DNA from: a bacterium
Lineage (GTDB): Bacteria; Tectomicrobia; Entotheonellia; Entotheonellales; Entotheonellaceae
Assembly (NCBI GenBank): GCA_027294925.1
Contig: JAPULM010000319.1
Coordinates: forward strand, 1-6,489
Direction of reading: 5' to 3'
DNA: 6,489 nucleotides
A program made the position numbers and the translations under genes. Within the stretch, counting starts at the first letter, position 1. The number at the start of each line of letters is the position of its first letter. Positions 1 to 6,369 of this stretch are shown here, piece after piece. The notes beneath the pieces were generated by a model that was not told the origin of the DNA, ran no database searches, and was given only the letters and a program-made list of their open reading frames with translations.

Positions 1-671
1 GAACAGTGCATAGACAGGACACCTTCCTGGGGTAACAGGTAATTGAGCAAGGTAAAAACAGATTTTTTGATCTCGCCGGCATAAGCGGTACCACCAATGA
101 GGACAAGTTTCTGGGCAAAATGCATGACGACGAAGGTTTCGGAATTGGTGGCGTCAATTTGAGGCTCGGCGTGAAAATTCGGAGCGTGAATAATGGTATA
201 CTCCGGCAGGTACGTTTTTTCATCCGGCGACTGGGCAGAGATAAACAGATTGCGGGCGAACAAACTATGCCAGGCTTTTTCGGTAATGACCCGCAACCCG
301 ATGCGGTATGCCGGATCAGCGCCTGCATAGCAGTCTTGCACGAACAGTTCTTTGCCTTGCAGATAGGAGAACAAGCGTTGTTTAAGACGCTCAAAGGATT
401 CCGGCGCCATTGGACGGTTAATTTCGCCCCACCAGATCTGATCCTCGCTGCTAGGCTCTTGTACGAAAAATTTGTCGTTGGGCGAACGGCCGGTATGTTC
501 GCCAGTGTTTACCACCATGGGTCCCAAGTGGGCAAGTAGTCCTTCACGACGCTGTATAATGGCTTCGTACAGGGCAGCGGTCGAAAGATTCCAATGAACG
601 CTACCCGTGTTTCGAAGTCCGTGACGCATTAAATCCTTAGTGTCGGTTTCTGTTTTGCCCTCTTGGTGCAT
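1..671 (-). CDS. pckA: ATP-dependent phosphoenolpyruvate carboxykinase, N-terminal part (cut by left edge)
   Basis: Cytosolic enzyme converting oxaloacetate plus ATP to phosphoenolpyruvate, CO2 and ADP, the entry step of gluconeogenesis from TCA-cycle acids. Only 223 complete codons lie in the window; the family is usually about 520-540 residues, so the nucleotide-binding C-terminal half is missing because of the window edge and nothing indicates a broken gene. Visible motifs are TGRSPNDKF (residues 60-68, Arg62 matching substrate-binding Arg65 of the E. coli enzyme) and GGTAYAGEIKKS (193-204, Tyr197 and Lys203 matching E. coli Tyr207 and Lys213), followed by NYLLP and LSMHC just before the edge. 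The motif wording identifies the ATP-type family, distinct from GTP-type PEPCK. The ATG at 671-669 is preceded by AGGAG (684-680) with an 8-base spacer, so the start is well supported. The upstream spacer holds a hairpin that probably separates it from the upstream same-strand acyl-CoA dehydrogenase, suggesting its own promoter. Confidence 0.95.
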   Translation of the reverse strand, partial: MHQEGKTETDTKDLMRHGLRNTGSVHWNLSTAALYEAIIQRREGLLAHLGPMVVNTGEHTGRSPNDKFFVQEPSSEDQIWWGEINRPMAPESFERLKQRLFSYLQGKELFVQDCYAGADPAYRIGLRVITEKAWHSLFARNLFISAQSPDEKTYLPEYTIIHAPNFHAEPQIDATNSETFVVMHFAQKLVLIGGTAYAGEIKKSVFTLLNYLLPQEGVLSMHC

Positions 672-703
672 GGTGGTATCTCCTACAAGATTCACTTGCT
701 TTA

Positions 704-726
704 GATATAAGGTATGTTCTTAAGGT
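704..726 (-). promoter_or_regulatory. Possible pckA promoter/operator segment with direct repeat ACCTTA
   Basis: Read on the minus strand, ACCTTA occurs twice 13 bases apart (726-721 and 713-708). The second copy runs into TATATC (709-704), which resembles a -10 hexamer about 32 bases before the pckA start codon. No good -35 hexamer is seen at 16-18 bases. The repeat could be a regulator site over the promoter, or chance; the call is weak. Confidence 0.2.
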
Positions 727-764
727 GGATAGTTGAGATGCTGTAGAAATGTATCCAGTAGTAT

Positions 765-796
765 CCCCGCATTTATCTTCCTTGGTAGATGCGGGG
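765..796 (-). terminator. Hairpin between the acyl-CoA dehydrogenase gene and pckA, possible terminator
   Basis: Arms CCCCGCAT (765-772) and ATGCGGGG (789-796) pair perfectly over 8 bp. Up to five further weaker inner pairs are possible, leaving a loop of about six bases. It begins 11 bases after the acyl-CoA dehydrogenase stop codon on the minus strand, where a terminator would be expected. Neither side has a clear T-run, so it is not a textbook intrinsic terminator; it could instead act as a 3'-end stabilising stem or a partial attenuator ahead of pckA. Confidence 0.5.
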
Positions 797-807
797 TGTA
801 CGCTTGC

Positions 808-1980
808 TTATCCTTTCGGCAGGCCTAAGACACGTTCGCCAATAATGTTCTTTTGAATTTCCGAGGTACCGGAATAAATGGTACCAGCACGGCTACGCAG
901 GAAGTTGTATTGCCAGTTGCCTGACACCGCATATTTTGAGTCATGCATCAGTTGTGAATAGGCACCCTGCATGCTCATACCGACTTCCTGCATCCACTTA
1001 TCGAGTTCGCTCCAGTATAGTTTATCAAGCGAGGCTTCGGGGCCTGGAGGTTGGCCACGCAGGCGGCTCGTAATACCGCGATACAGGTTGAGCAGCATAA
1101 TTTCAACGCGAATGTGTGCTTCGGCCAGTGATTGCCGCAAGACAGGGTCTTTGGACAGGGTGTTGCCATTACGTCGGGTTTGCCTGGCATAGTCCATCAT
1201 GGCGTCTAGGTGCTGTTTGACCCGAACCTGTACGGCGAGGGAGGATATGCCGCGCTCGTAGGTGAGGGTGGTCATTGCGATGCGCCAGCCGTCGTTGAGT
1301 TCACCGATTAAATTTTCACGCGGTACGCGCACATTGTCAAAAAAGGTCTCATTGAACTCGGCGTGACCGGTGATCTGTTTTAGAGGTCGCACGGTAATCC
1401 CGACGGTGTGCATATCAACCAGGAGGTATGAGATGCCACGGTGTTTTGGGGCATCGGTATCGGTCCGCACCAATAGAATACACCAGTCGGCGTATTGTCC
1501 CATACTCGTCCAGATTTTCTGGCCGTTAACCACGAATTCGTCGCCGTCTAGCACCGCGCGGGTTTGCAATGAGGCTAAGTCGGAGCCGGAATTGGGCTCG
1601 GAGAAACCCTGGCACCAGATTTCATCGGCATTGAGAATTTTGGCAATATAGCGTTTCTTTTGCGCTTCGGTGCCATGTGCCATAATGGTAGGGCCAACAA
1701 TGCTAATTCCCAGGCCGTTTGCAGGTTGTGCCGCTTTGGCGCGCGATATCTCTTGGGCGTAGATGGCCTGCTGAATCAGCGTTGCGCCCTGCCCGCCGTA
1801 TTCCTTTGGCCAGTTGATACCAACCCAACCGCCCTCATAGAGTTTGCGTTGCCAGGCGCGTCGGTAGTCGAACGCGGCATCCTGATCGGCTGGCTGTTCT
1901 TCTTGCGGCATGTTGGCTGCAAGCCAGCTACGGAGTTTGAGGCGGTATTGTTCATCTTCAGCGGAAAATCTAATGTCCAT
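808..1980 (-). CDS. Acyl-CoA dehydrogenase, FadE-like with alternative catalytic glutamate position
   Basis: FAD-dependent cytosolic enzyme that introduces the alpha-beta double bond into an acyl-CoA, passing electrons to electron-transfer flavoprotein. At 390 residues it is full length for the family. The N-terminal helical domain begins at MDIRFSAEDE. The FAD/substrate signature is CQGFSEPNSGSDLAS (123-137), followed by NGQKIWTS (152-159) and the beta-domain. The C-terminal helical domain ends with YSGTSEIQKNIIGERVLGLP (369-388). The base found in medium-chain enzymes (Glu in Y-E-G) is Ser370 here; Glu242 in TYERG sits where isovaleryl-CoA and long-chain dehydrogenases carry their base, so activity is probably retained. 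The ATG is preceded by GGAGA (1991-1987) with a 6-base spacer. This sequence type is common in branched, cyclic or steroid side-chain acyl-CoA breakdown, but the substrate cannot be read from sequence. It is divergent from the radical SAM gene. Confidence 0.93.
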   Translation of the reverse strand: MDIRFSAEDEQYRLKLRSWLAANMPQEEQPADQDAAFDYRRAWQRKLYEGGWVGINWPKEYGGQGATLIQQAIYAQEISRAKAAQPANGLGISIVGPTIMAHGTEAQKKRYIAKILNADEIWCQGFSEPNSGSDLASLQTRAVLDGDEFVVNGQKIWTSMGQYADWCILLVRTDTDAPKHRGISYLLVDMHTVGITVRPLKQITGHAEFNETFFDNVRVPRENLIGELNDGWRIAMTTLTYERGISSLAVQVRVKQHLDAMMDYARQTRRNGNTLSKDPVLRQSLAEAHIRVEIMLLNLYRGITSRLRGQPPGPEASLDKLYWSELDKWMQEVGMSMQGAYSQLMHDSKYAVSGNWQYNFLRSRAGTIYSGTSEIQKNIIGERVLGLPKG

Positions 1981-2106
1981 AATGGCTCTCCAGAACCAGC
2001 AGGGTGACGAAGGATAACGCTCGTTTGCTGCGACGTATGATGTTACAAAGGCGTAGTGAGAAGATACACAGCACGGGCACCCACCCTAGCATTTTTGGGC
2101 AGTTTT

Positions 2107-2190
2107 CGCAAGTTGCGGTTAATCAGTGGTAATGGCGGCGTAACGAATGGGTAGATATGAGATGAGAGAATATGTTACCTTTACGAACAT
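2107..2190. promoter_or_regulatory. Divergent regulatory spacer with two short inverted repeats
   Basis: The spacer between the divergent acyl-CoA dehydrogenase and radical SAM genes must hold both promoters. It contains an 11-bp palindrome with a central G, CGCAA-G-TTGCG (2107-2117), and a second dyad, ATGTT (2172-2176), nine bases, AACAT (2186-2190), about 39 bases before the radical SAM start. Either could bind a dimeric regulator. I could not find a convincing -35/-10 pair on either strand, so the sites are suggestive only. Confidence 0.25.
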
Positions 2191-2216
2191 TGCTCAGGTG
2201 ACGAAAAGCATGGGTG

Positions 2217-2223
2217 AAGGGAG
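2217..2223 (+). promoter_or_regulatory. Ribosome binding site fixing the radical SAM start at 2229
   Basis: AAGGGAG lies 5 bases before the ATG at 2229. The longer reading from GTG at 2214 would place this site inside the coding region and has only a weak upstream AGGTGA further away. The site therefore favours the ATG and removes five residues from the N-terminus. Confidence 0.7.
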
Positions 2224-2228
2224 TCTAT

Positions 2229-3236
2229 ATGCCCGGAACAGGGTTTATTCTACAAGGTGTAAAGCGAATTTTTGACCGCCAAGCGGTATATGCTCAGATT
2301 GTCGTGACAGATGACTGTAATTTATCCTGTGGATATTGTAACGAATACATTCCTGGCGCGCCGCCAGTTCCCTTGGCTACGCTCAAGGCGCGAATTGATA
2401 AACTTGATGCGCTAGGCGTGATGGTTTATGACGTGCTGGGCGGTGAGCCTCTGATGCACCCCGATCTGTTTGAGCTGATTCGCTATATCAAAGCCAAACG
2501 CCAAAATATTGTCATCCTCATCACCAATGGGTTTTTGCTTAATGCCAAAAAAGTGGCGGATTTAAACGAAACTGGCCTGGACTTGATGCAAATTAGTGTG
2601 GATTCAATCAGCCCGACGGTGTCATCGCAGAAGGCTCTGAAAACAGTTTTACCGAAGCTGCACGTGCTTGCCCGCAAGGCGCGTTTCCGCGTTAAGATAC
2701 AGTCCGTACTCACTGAGCAAAGTGCTCAGCAATATGACGAGTTCCGTCGCTTATTGGCTGACCTTCCGTTTGAATTCAGTTTTTCGTTGCTGCACGAAGC
2801 GGGCGGCCATGTGGCGATTCAAGGCGAGCATTACGTCCGGCTATTGACTGAGCACGACCTCTTTGCCGGCATGCAGTTTTATCGGCAGCATGCGGAGGAA
2901 ATGTTGCTCGGTGATGATTCTCGTCCCTGGCAGTGCCTGGGCGGCAGCAAATTTTTGTATGTAAATGCCGCTGGTGAGGTGCAATTTTGTAGTCAAAACC
3001 GGGAGTTTTGTAAACCGCTTCTGGCCATGACGGTGGATGACTTGCAGGCTAATCATCGTCATAAGTCCTGTGAACCTGGTTGTGCGCTTGGCTGTGCGCG
3101 CTTGGTGTCGCACGCCATCGGCAGTCCTCTCAAAACGTTGAAGACCAGTCTCGCATTGGTATCGCGTATCCGCATGGGCAATCAACAGCAGGACCCCGTA
3201 CCCGGTCAATCCGTGTCTGAAACACAAAAGGTTTAG
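2229..3236 (+). CDS. Radical SAM protein with SPASM/twitch-like auxiliary cluster domain, function unknown
   Basis: Predicted cytosolic iron-sulfur enzyme of 335 residues that cleaves S-adenosylmethionine to a 5'-deoxyadenosyl radical. The CX3CX2C cluster motif is CNLSCGYC (Cys30, 34, 37), followed by GGEP (71-74), the SAM amino-group contact, and a radical-SAM strand QISVDS (121-126). The C-terminal part has six more cysteines (236, 254, 261, 281, 285, 289). The first two fit CX12GX4C, the opening signature of SPASM/twitch domains, and the last three form CEPGCALGC, so at least one auxiliary 4Fe-4S cluster is likely. A full SPASM domain usually uses seven cysteines, so this is a variant. Such domains occur in peptide- and protein-modifying maturases, but no precursor peptide is seen nearby. 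I do not recognise the subfamily and give no substrate. The gene stands alone, divergent from the dehydrogenase. An in-frame GTG at 2214 is a less likely start. Confidence 0.9.
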   Translation: MPGTGFILQGVKRIFDRQAVYAQIVVTDDCNLSCGYCNEYIPGAPPVPLATLKARIDKLDALGVMVYDVLGGEPLMHPDLFELIRYIKAKRQNIVILITNGFLLNAKKVADLNETGLDLMQISVDSISPTVSSQKALKTVLPKLHVLARKARFRVKIQSVLTEQSAQQYDEFRRLLADLPFEFSFSLLHEAGGHVAIQGEHYVRLLTEHDLFAGMQFYRQHAEEMLLGDDSRPWQCLGGSKFLYVNAAGEVQFCSQNREFCKPLLAMTVDDLQANHRHKSCEPGCALGCARLVSHAIGSPLKTLKTSLALVSRIRMGNQQQDPVPGQSVSETQKV

Positions 3237-3384
3237 CCACTTACCCCCGACTTTATCCACCGCCTGACTGTGAGTTCGGTTATCCTGCCTCGTCTTTCAA
3301 TAGTTTAGCCCGCTGGTGTCAAAGATTTGCCACTGGTCGTTGATCTAAGCAGCAATAGATTAGCGCTTTTAGGCGAACTCGCTC

Positions 3385-3413
3385 TTGACTCCTGGGTACG
3401 ATTCAGCTAGAAC
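3385..3413 (+). promoter_or_regulatory. Candidate sigma-70 promoter for the RidA-family gene
   Basis: TTGACT (3385-3390, five of six to the -35 consensus) is separated by exactly 17 bases from TAGAAC (3408-3413, four of six to the -10 consensus). Transcription would start near 3420, giving a leader of about 30 bases that contains the AAGGAG ribosome binding site. It is the best promoter match I see in the window. It may also drive the downstream thiolase-like gene, since no terminator is obvious between the two. Confidence 0.5.
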
Positions 3414-3450
3414 GGGAATAATCTTAATACGATGAATAAGGAGTCGTGCT

Positions 3451-3915
3451 ATGCACGTTGAGGACAAATTGGCGCAAATGGGCCTTGTCTTACCGTCTCC
3501 TGGTCCACCAGCGGGCAATTACGTTGGAGCGGTTTTGGTTGGCGACTTGTTGTTTGTTTCGGGACATGGACCACGTCGTGCAGATCATTCTTATATGACA
3601 GGCAAGGTCGGCCGCGATCTTACGACCGAACAGGCATATGAAGCAGCAAAAGTGGTAATGCTGAACTGTTTGGCGTCGGTGAAGCGGGAGATCGGCGATC
3701 TGGATCGTGTCAAACGTATGGTAAAGTTGTTAGGCATGGTGAATTGCACGGAGGATTTTATTGAGCATCCTCAGGTCATTAATGGTGCTTCAGATCTGTT
3801 GGTTGAATTGTATGGAGAATCCGGGCGTCATGCACGGTCGGCTGTAGGGATGCAGCAACTTCCGATGAATATTCCGGTTGAAGTCGAGATGATTGTGGAA
3901 GTGAATAACGCGTAA
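3451..3915 (+). CDS. RidA/YjgF/UK114-family protein
   Basis: Small cytosolic protein of 154 residues, longer than the roughly 128 residues of E. coli RidA. Family members form trimers and the best-known ones hydrolyse reactive enamine/imine intermediates. Visible features are GNYVGAVLVGDLLFVSGHGP (22-41), the loop KVGRDLT (52-58), VINGASDL (109-116) and the C-terminal HARSAVG and VEVE motifs. Arg129 lines up with substrate-binding Arg105 of E. coli RidA and Glu144 with Glu120, so the deaminase-type pocket may be kept. The longer N-terminus and the insert before VINGASDL place it in one of the less-studied RidA-like groups, so the substrate is unknown. The ATG has AAGGAG (3438-3443) at a 7-base spacing. 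It lies 133 bases upstream of the thiolase-like gene on the same strand, and may share its promoter and pathway. Confidence 0.9.
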   Translation: MHVEDKLAQMGLVLPSPGPPAGNYVGAVLVGDLLFVSGHGPRRADHSYMTGKVGRDLTTEQAYEAAKVVMLNCLASVKREIGDLDRVKRMVKLLGMVNCTEDFIEHPQVINGASDLLVELYGESGRHARSAVGMQQLPMNIPVEVEMIVEVNNA

Positions 3916-4048
3916 TAAATGTTTTTGTTATGTTTTGGTATTAATTTTGCTTGCTAAACGTTGTCAGATTGTAAGGCTAAGTAATGGGTTGCAGTGTGAG
4001 GTAACGGTTGAGAAGCTGTTTCATGTGGCATGCGTAAGGATTTAAGGT

Positions 4049-5713
4049 ATGAGTTTACCACAGGCTGTCTTTCATCCTCGGCGCGTTTACATGGCCTCAT
4101 CTCACATGAGCCGAGTTGGCAAATACAACGGCAAGCATCTGGACGCCTTGTCGTTTGTCGAACTAGCAGAGCGGGTGAATCAAATTTTTGACGAGGGTCC
4201 GGTGCATCGTGAAGACATTGAAACCGTGGTCGTTGGGAGCCAAAATCCATTTGCATTCAATCATTTGGATAATATAGCGGCCAAGATCGCTGGTCTATTG
4301 GGCATTAGCGGCGCGAAATCTGTCCTCATCGATACAGCTTCAAGTTCTGGGGCTAGTGCTTTTGAGAATGCCTATTTGGAGGTGGCTTCAGGGCGGTACG
4401 ATCAGGTCTTGGCCATTGGCATCCAGAAGATGACGGATGTACCGACGGAGGAGGCAACCAAAATTATTGCGGGGGTCATTGACACGGAGGAGGCCGAATA
4501 TGGTCTCACCATGCCAGCTTGTGGTGCGCTGGTGGCCAAGAGTTTGATCTGTGAGTTTAAACTTGATGAGGCGGAATGGCAGGCCTTAGCTGCACAGTGG
4601 GCCGAGCGTGCGCATCGCTTTGCCTTCGGACGCCCGGAGACGCATCTGAATTTTTTGTTGCCGATTGAAAAATATATGTCAGATATCGACAGTGGTCGCA
4701 ATTGGACCTATTACGATCCATTACGGCTTTACGACTGCTGTCCAATGTCGGATGCAGTGGCAGCCTGTGTGCTCACGGCAGAGCCGCAGCCCGTGCAGGT
4801 TGTGGGTGTCGGATCGGCAACGGACCTCCCGACGATTGCAGATCGCGGACAATTCGGTAGTTTTCCGGCGACGGTGATTGCGGCTTTAAATACTTACGGC
4901 ATGGCCGGAATTACCGATATTCGTGATATGGCGTATAAGTTATATGTGAATATGCACGACCCGTTTAGCAGTTTTGGACCGGTCAATTTGGTTGATCTGG
5001 GACTGGTTGATCGGCAAGACGCCCTGCAAGCATTGGTAGATGATGAGATAACCGGGCCGCAGGGACGTTTCCCGACAAATTTAACCGGTGGCCTATTAGC
5101 CAGAGGACATCCGTTGGGCGCCACGGGCATGGTGCAGGTGGTGGAGAATCACCGTATGCTGCTTGATACACCGGCGTATCAGATGGCGCTGGCGCATTCG
5201 ATCGGGGGGCCAATTAACAATAATGTGGTCACCTTACTCGAAAAGACGGACCATTTTGAACAGCAGCCACGCTTGCCGTTTCGTCCCAAGTCGTTACCTA
5301 GGCTGGCGGAAATGAAGCCGAGAGGAATGTCGCTGGAGGCCTTGTTTGTTGATGAAGATCGTGTAAAAACACGCTTTCAGTCTGCCACCACGCGCTTTAA
5401 TAAAGATGGTGAACCTCTCAACAGCATCGTGCTACTGCAAGCTGTTGTGGGGCGTAAGCGGTATCGATTTTTAATTGGCACCGGGCCAGATGAATATGAG
5501 GCGGTGAGTCGCATGCGGCCTGGCCAGGAAATCCGTCTCGAGAAGCGAGATAGTGGGCTAACCATTGACGAAATGCCAGTTCAACGTTTCTATCGCAAGA
5601 CCATGGAAGGCATTGTCGAAATTGCCGATTCAGCTTGGGGGATGCTGGTGCGTCGTAAACAACGCGGCGCCTCGCATACCAATGGCGTACATGATAGTGT
5701 AGGTCAAGACTAA
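4049..5713 (+). CDS. SCP2-type thiolase-like protein lacking catalytic cysteines, with C-terminal OB-like extension
   Basis: Thiolase-superfamily protein of 554 residues; typical members are about 390-400. The thiolase part (about 10-398) contains the nucleophile loop DTASSSGASA (95-104), GRYDQVLAIGIQKMTD (115-130), DPLRLYDCCPMSDA (223-236), HDPF (303-306), GGLLARGHPLGATG (347-360) and AHSIGG (382-387). In active SCP2-type thiolases the nucleophile is Cys in CxS and a second Cys lies in HDCF; here these are Ser98 and Pro305. His303 and His354 remain. Residues about 425-535 form a cysteine-free extension with alternating hydrophobic strands (NSIVLLQAVV, YRFLIGTG) and a PGQEIRLEK turn. It resembles the OB-like additional domain of mycobacterial thiolase-like protein 1, or the OB half of DUF35 without its zinc ribbon. 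It may be a non-thiolytic CoA enzyme such as a retro-aldolase, or a binding protein. The ATG follows AAGGA (4036-4040) at 8 bases. Confidence 0.85.
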   Translation: MSLPQAVFHPRRVYMASSHMSRVGKYNGKHLDALSFVELAERVNQIFDEGPVHREDIETVVVGSQNPFAFNHLDNIAAKIAGLLGISGAKSVLIDTASSSGASAFENAYLEVASGRYDQVLAIGIQKMTDVPTEEATKIIAGVIDTEEAEYGLTMPACGALVAKSLICEFKLDEAEWQALAAQWAERAHRFAFGRPETHLNFLLPIEKYMSDIDSGRNWTYYDPLRLYDCCPMSDAVAACVLTAEPQPVQVVGVGSATDLPTIADRGQFGSFPATVIAALNTYGMAGITDIRDMAYKLYVNMHDPFSSFGPVNLVDLGLVDRQDALQALVDDEITGPQGRFPTNLTGGLLARGHPLGATGMVQVVENHRMLLDTPAYQMALAHSIGGPINNNVVTLLEKTDHFEQQPRLPFRPKSLPRLAEMKPRGMSLEALFVDEDRVKTRFQSATTRFNKDGEPLNSIVLLQAVVGRKRYRFLIGTGPDEYEAVSRMRPGQEIRLEKRDSGLTIDEMPVQRFYRKTMEGIVEIADSAWGMLVRRKQRGASHTNGVHDSVGQD

Positions 5714-5755
5714 TACGACCGGACAGAAGTTCTTGAGCGATTTGCCATGTCGTAT
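5713..5755 (+). repeat. Inverted repeat directly after the thiolase-like stop codon
   Basis: ATACGAC (5713-5719) pairs perfectly with GTCGTAT (5749-5755) across a 29-base loop, starting at the last base of the stop codon. It could form a 3'-end stem in the transcript. There is no T-run afterwards and the loop is long, so termination is not well supported and chance is possible. Confidence 0.25.
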
Positions 5756-5775
5756 CACATCAAACAAGGCTTACT

Positions 5776-5796
5776 CTGCCAAATTGGCAGGATAAT
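5776..5796 (+). promoter_or_regulatory. 15-bp palindrome abutting a -10-like hexamer upstream of the XRE regulator
   Basis: CTGCCAA-A-TTGGCAG (5776-5790) is a perfect 15-bp palindrome around a central A. It is followed at once by GATAAT (5791-5796), a five-of-six match to the sigma-70 -10 hexamer. No good -35 is seen at normal spacing. XRE/Cro-CI-type proteins bind such dyads as dimers, so this is a candidate operator through which the downstream regulator controls its own gene; that link is inference. The implied leader to the ATG at 5832 would be about 30 bases. Confidence 0.45.
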
Positions 5797-5831
5797 GGCG
5801 CGACACACTAGCGTCTATTTGGCTAACAGTA

Positions 5832-6302
5832 ATGACAGGAGATGAGCAGGAACTTGCCCGAGAGATTGGTTTGACCTTACGGCGTCTGCGTCATGATAGT
5901 GGCCTGACGCAGAAGGCGTTCGCACAACGGGTCGCAGGCGGGGTGGATGCAACCTATATTGGGAGAATTGAACGCGGGGCTCAGTTGCCGTCGCTGAAAG
6001 TTCTCCTGCGCTTAAGCAAGTCGTTGGGGGTGACCGTCAGCGATTTTTTTTATCCGTCACCCGGCAGTGTTTCTGATGACGCCTCAACCAGTCTGCATCT
6101 CGAACCTTTGCTGCAGGCGCTGCGCAACCGAGGTATTGATGGCATTATGTTGGTGAGAGCCATTCTTGATGTAGTCGGACAACATGTATTGGCTGCATCG
6201 CCCCAGCGTATGATGACTGCTGACCGGGAGCCAGTTGTTCGGTCGGATAGCCGTACGGCTATCCCTTTGCCTATGCCAGAGTCTTCACGGCAAGATGATT
6301 GA
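5832..6302 (+). CDS. XRE-family (Cro/CI-type HTH) transcriptional regulator
   Basis: DNA-binding protein of 156 residues. The Cro/CI-type helix-turn-helix domain spans about residues 9-72: IGLTLRRLRHDSGLTQKAFA, then VDATYIGRIERGAQLPSL (38-55) carrying the recognition helix, and LLRLSKSLGVTVSDFF. The rest (about 88-121) is a predicted helical, hydrophobic stretch that could dimerise, and the tail from about 122 is low in recognisable structure. No cupin, peptidase or other ligand domain is seen, so the inducer is unknown. The ATG at 5832 is the only ATG start between the upstream in-frame stop (5793-5795) and the HTH, but it lacks a good Shine-Dalgarno sequence, so translation may be weak. A perfect palindrome at 5776-5790 is a likely target. 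The gene lies 118 bases after the thiolase-like gene on the same strand and may regulate it, its own gene, or both. Confidence 0.9.
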   Translation: MTGDEQELAREIGLTLRRLRHDSGLTQKAFAQRVAGGVDATYIGRIERGAQLPSLKVLLRLSKSLGVTVSDFFYPSPGSVSDDASTSLHLEPLLQALRNRGIDGIMLVRAILDVVGQHVLAASPQRMMTADREPVVRSDSRTAIPLPMPESSRQDD

Positions 6303-6369
6303 GCGCGTTGTTATGCAGTGCTCCTACTCTGCATGTCATTGTATATATAGCGTGTCGCAAAACTCCTTG

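Noticed and set aside
120..539. A 139-codon plus-strand open frame
   Set aside because: It lies fully antisense to pckA, whose minus-strand translation carries clear PEPCK motifs; its own protein has no recognisable features and no good ribosome binding site.
3432..3461. A 9-codon upstream open frame (ATG 3432 to TGA 3459-3461) overlapping the RidA start
   Set aside because: It has no ribosome binding site of its own and contains the Shine-Dalgarno of the RidA gene, so it is probably coincidental.
3916..4048. AT-rich spacer before the thiolase-like gene as a promoter
   Set aside because: No -35/-10 pair at normal spacing exceeds a weak match, so a separate promoter cannot be claimed.
5784..5800. 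Possible sigma-54 promoter starting at TTGGCA
   Set aside because: The -24 element is partly matched, but no TTGC -12 element follows at the required spacing.
6313..6334. ATGCAG / CTGCAT inverted repeat after the XRE gene
   Set aside because: The stem is only six pairs with a 10-base loop and no T-run; the hairpin at 6370-6405 is a better terminator candidate.
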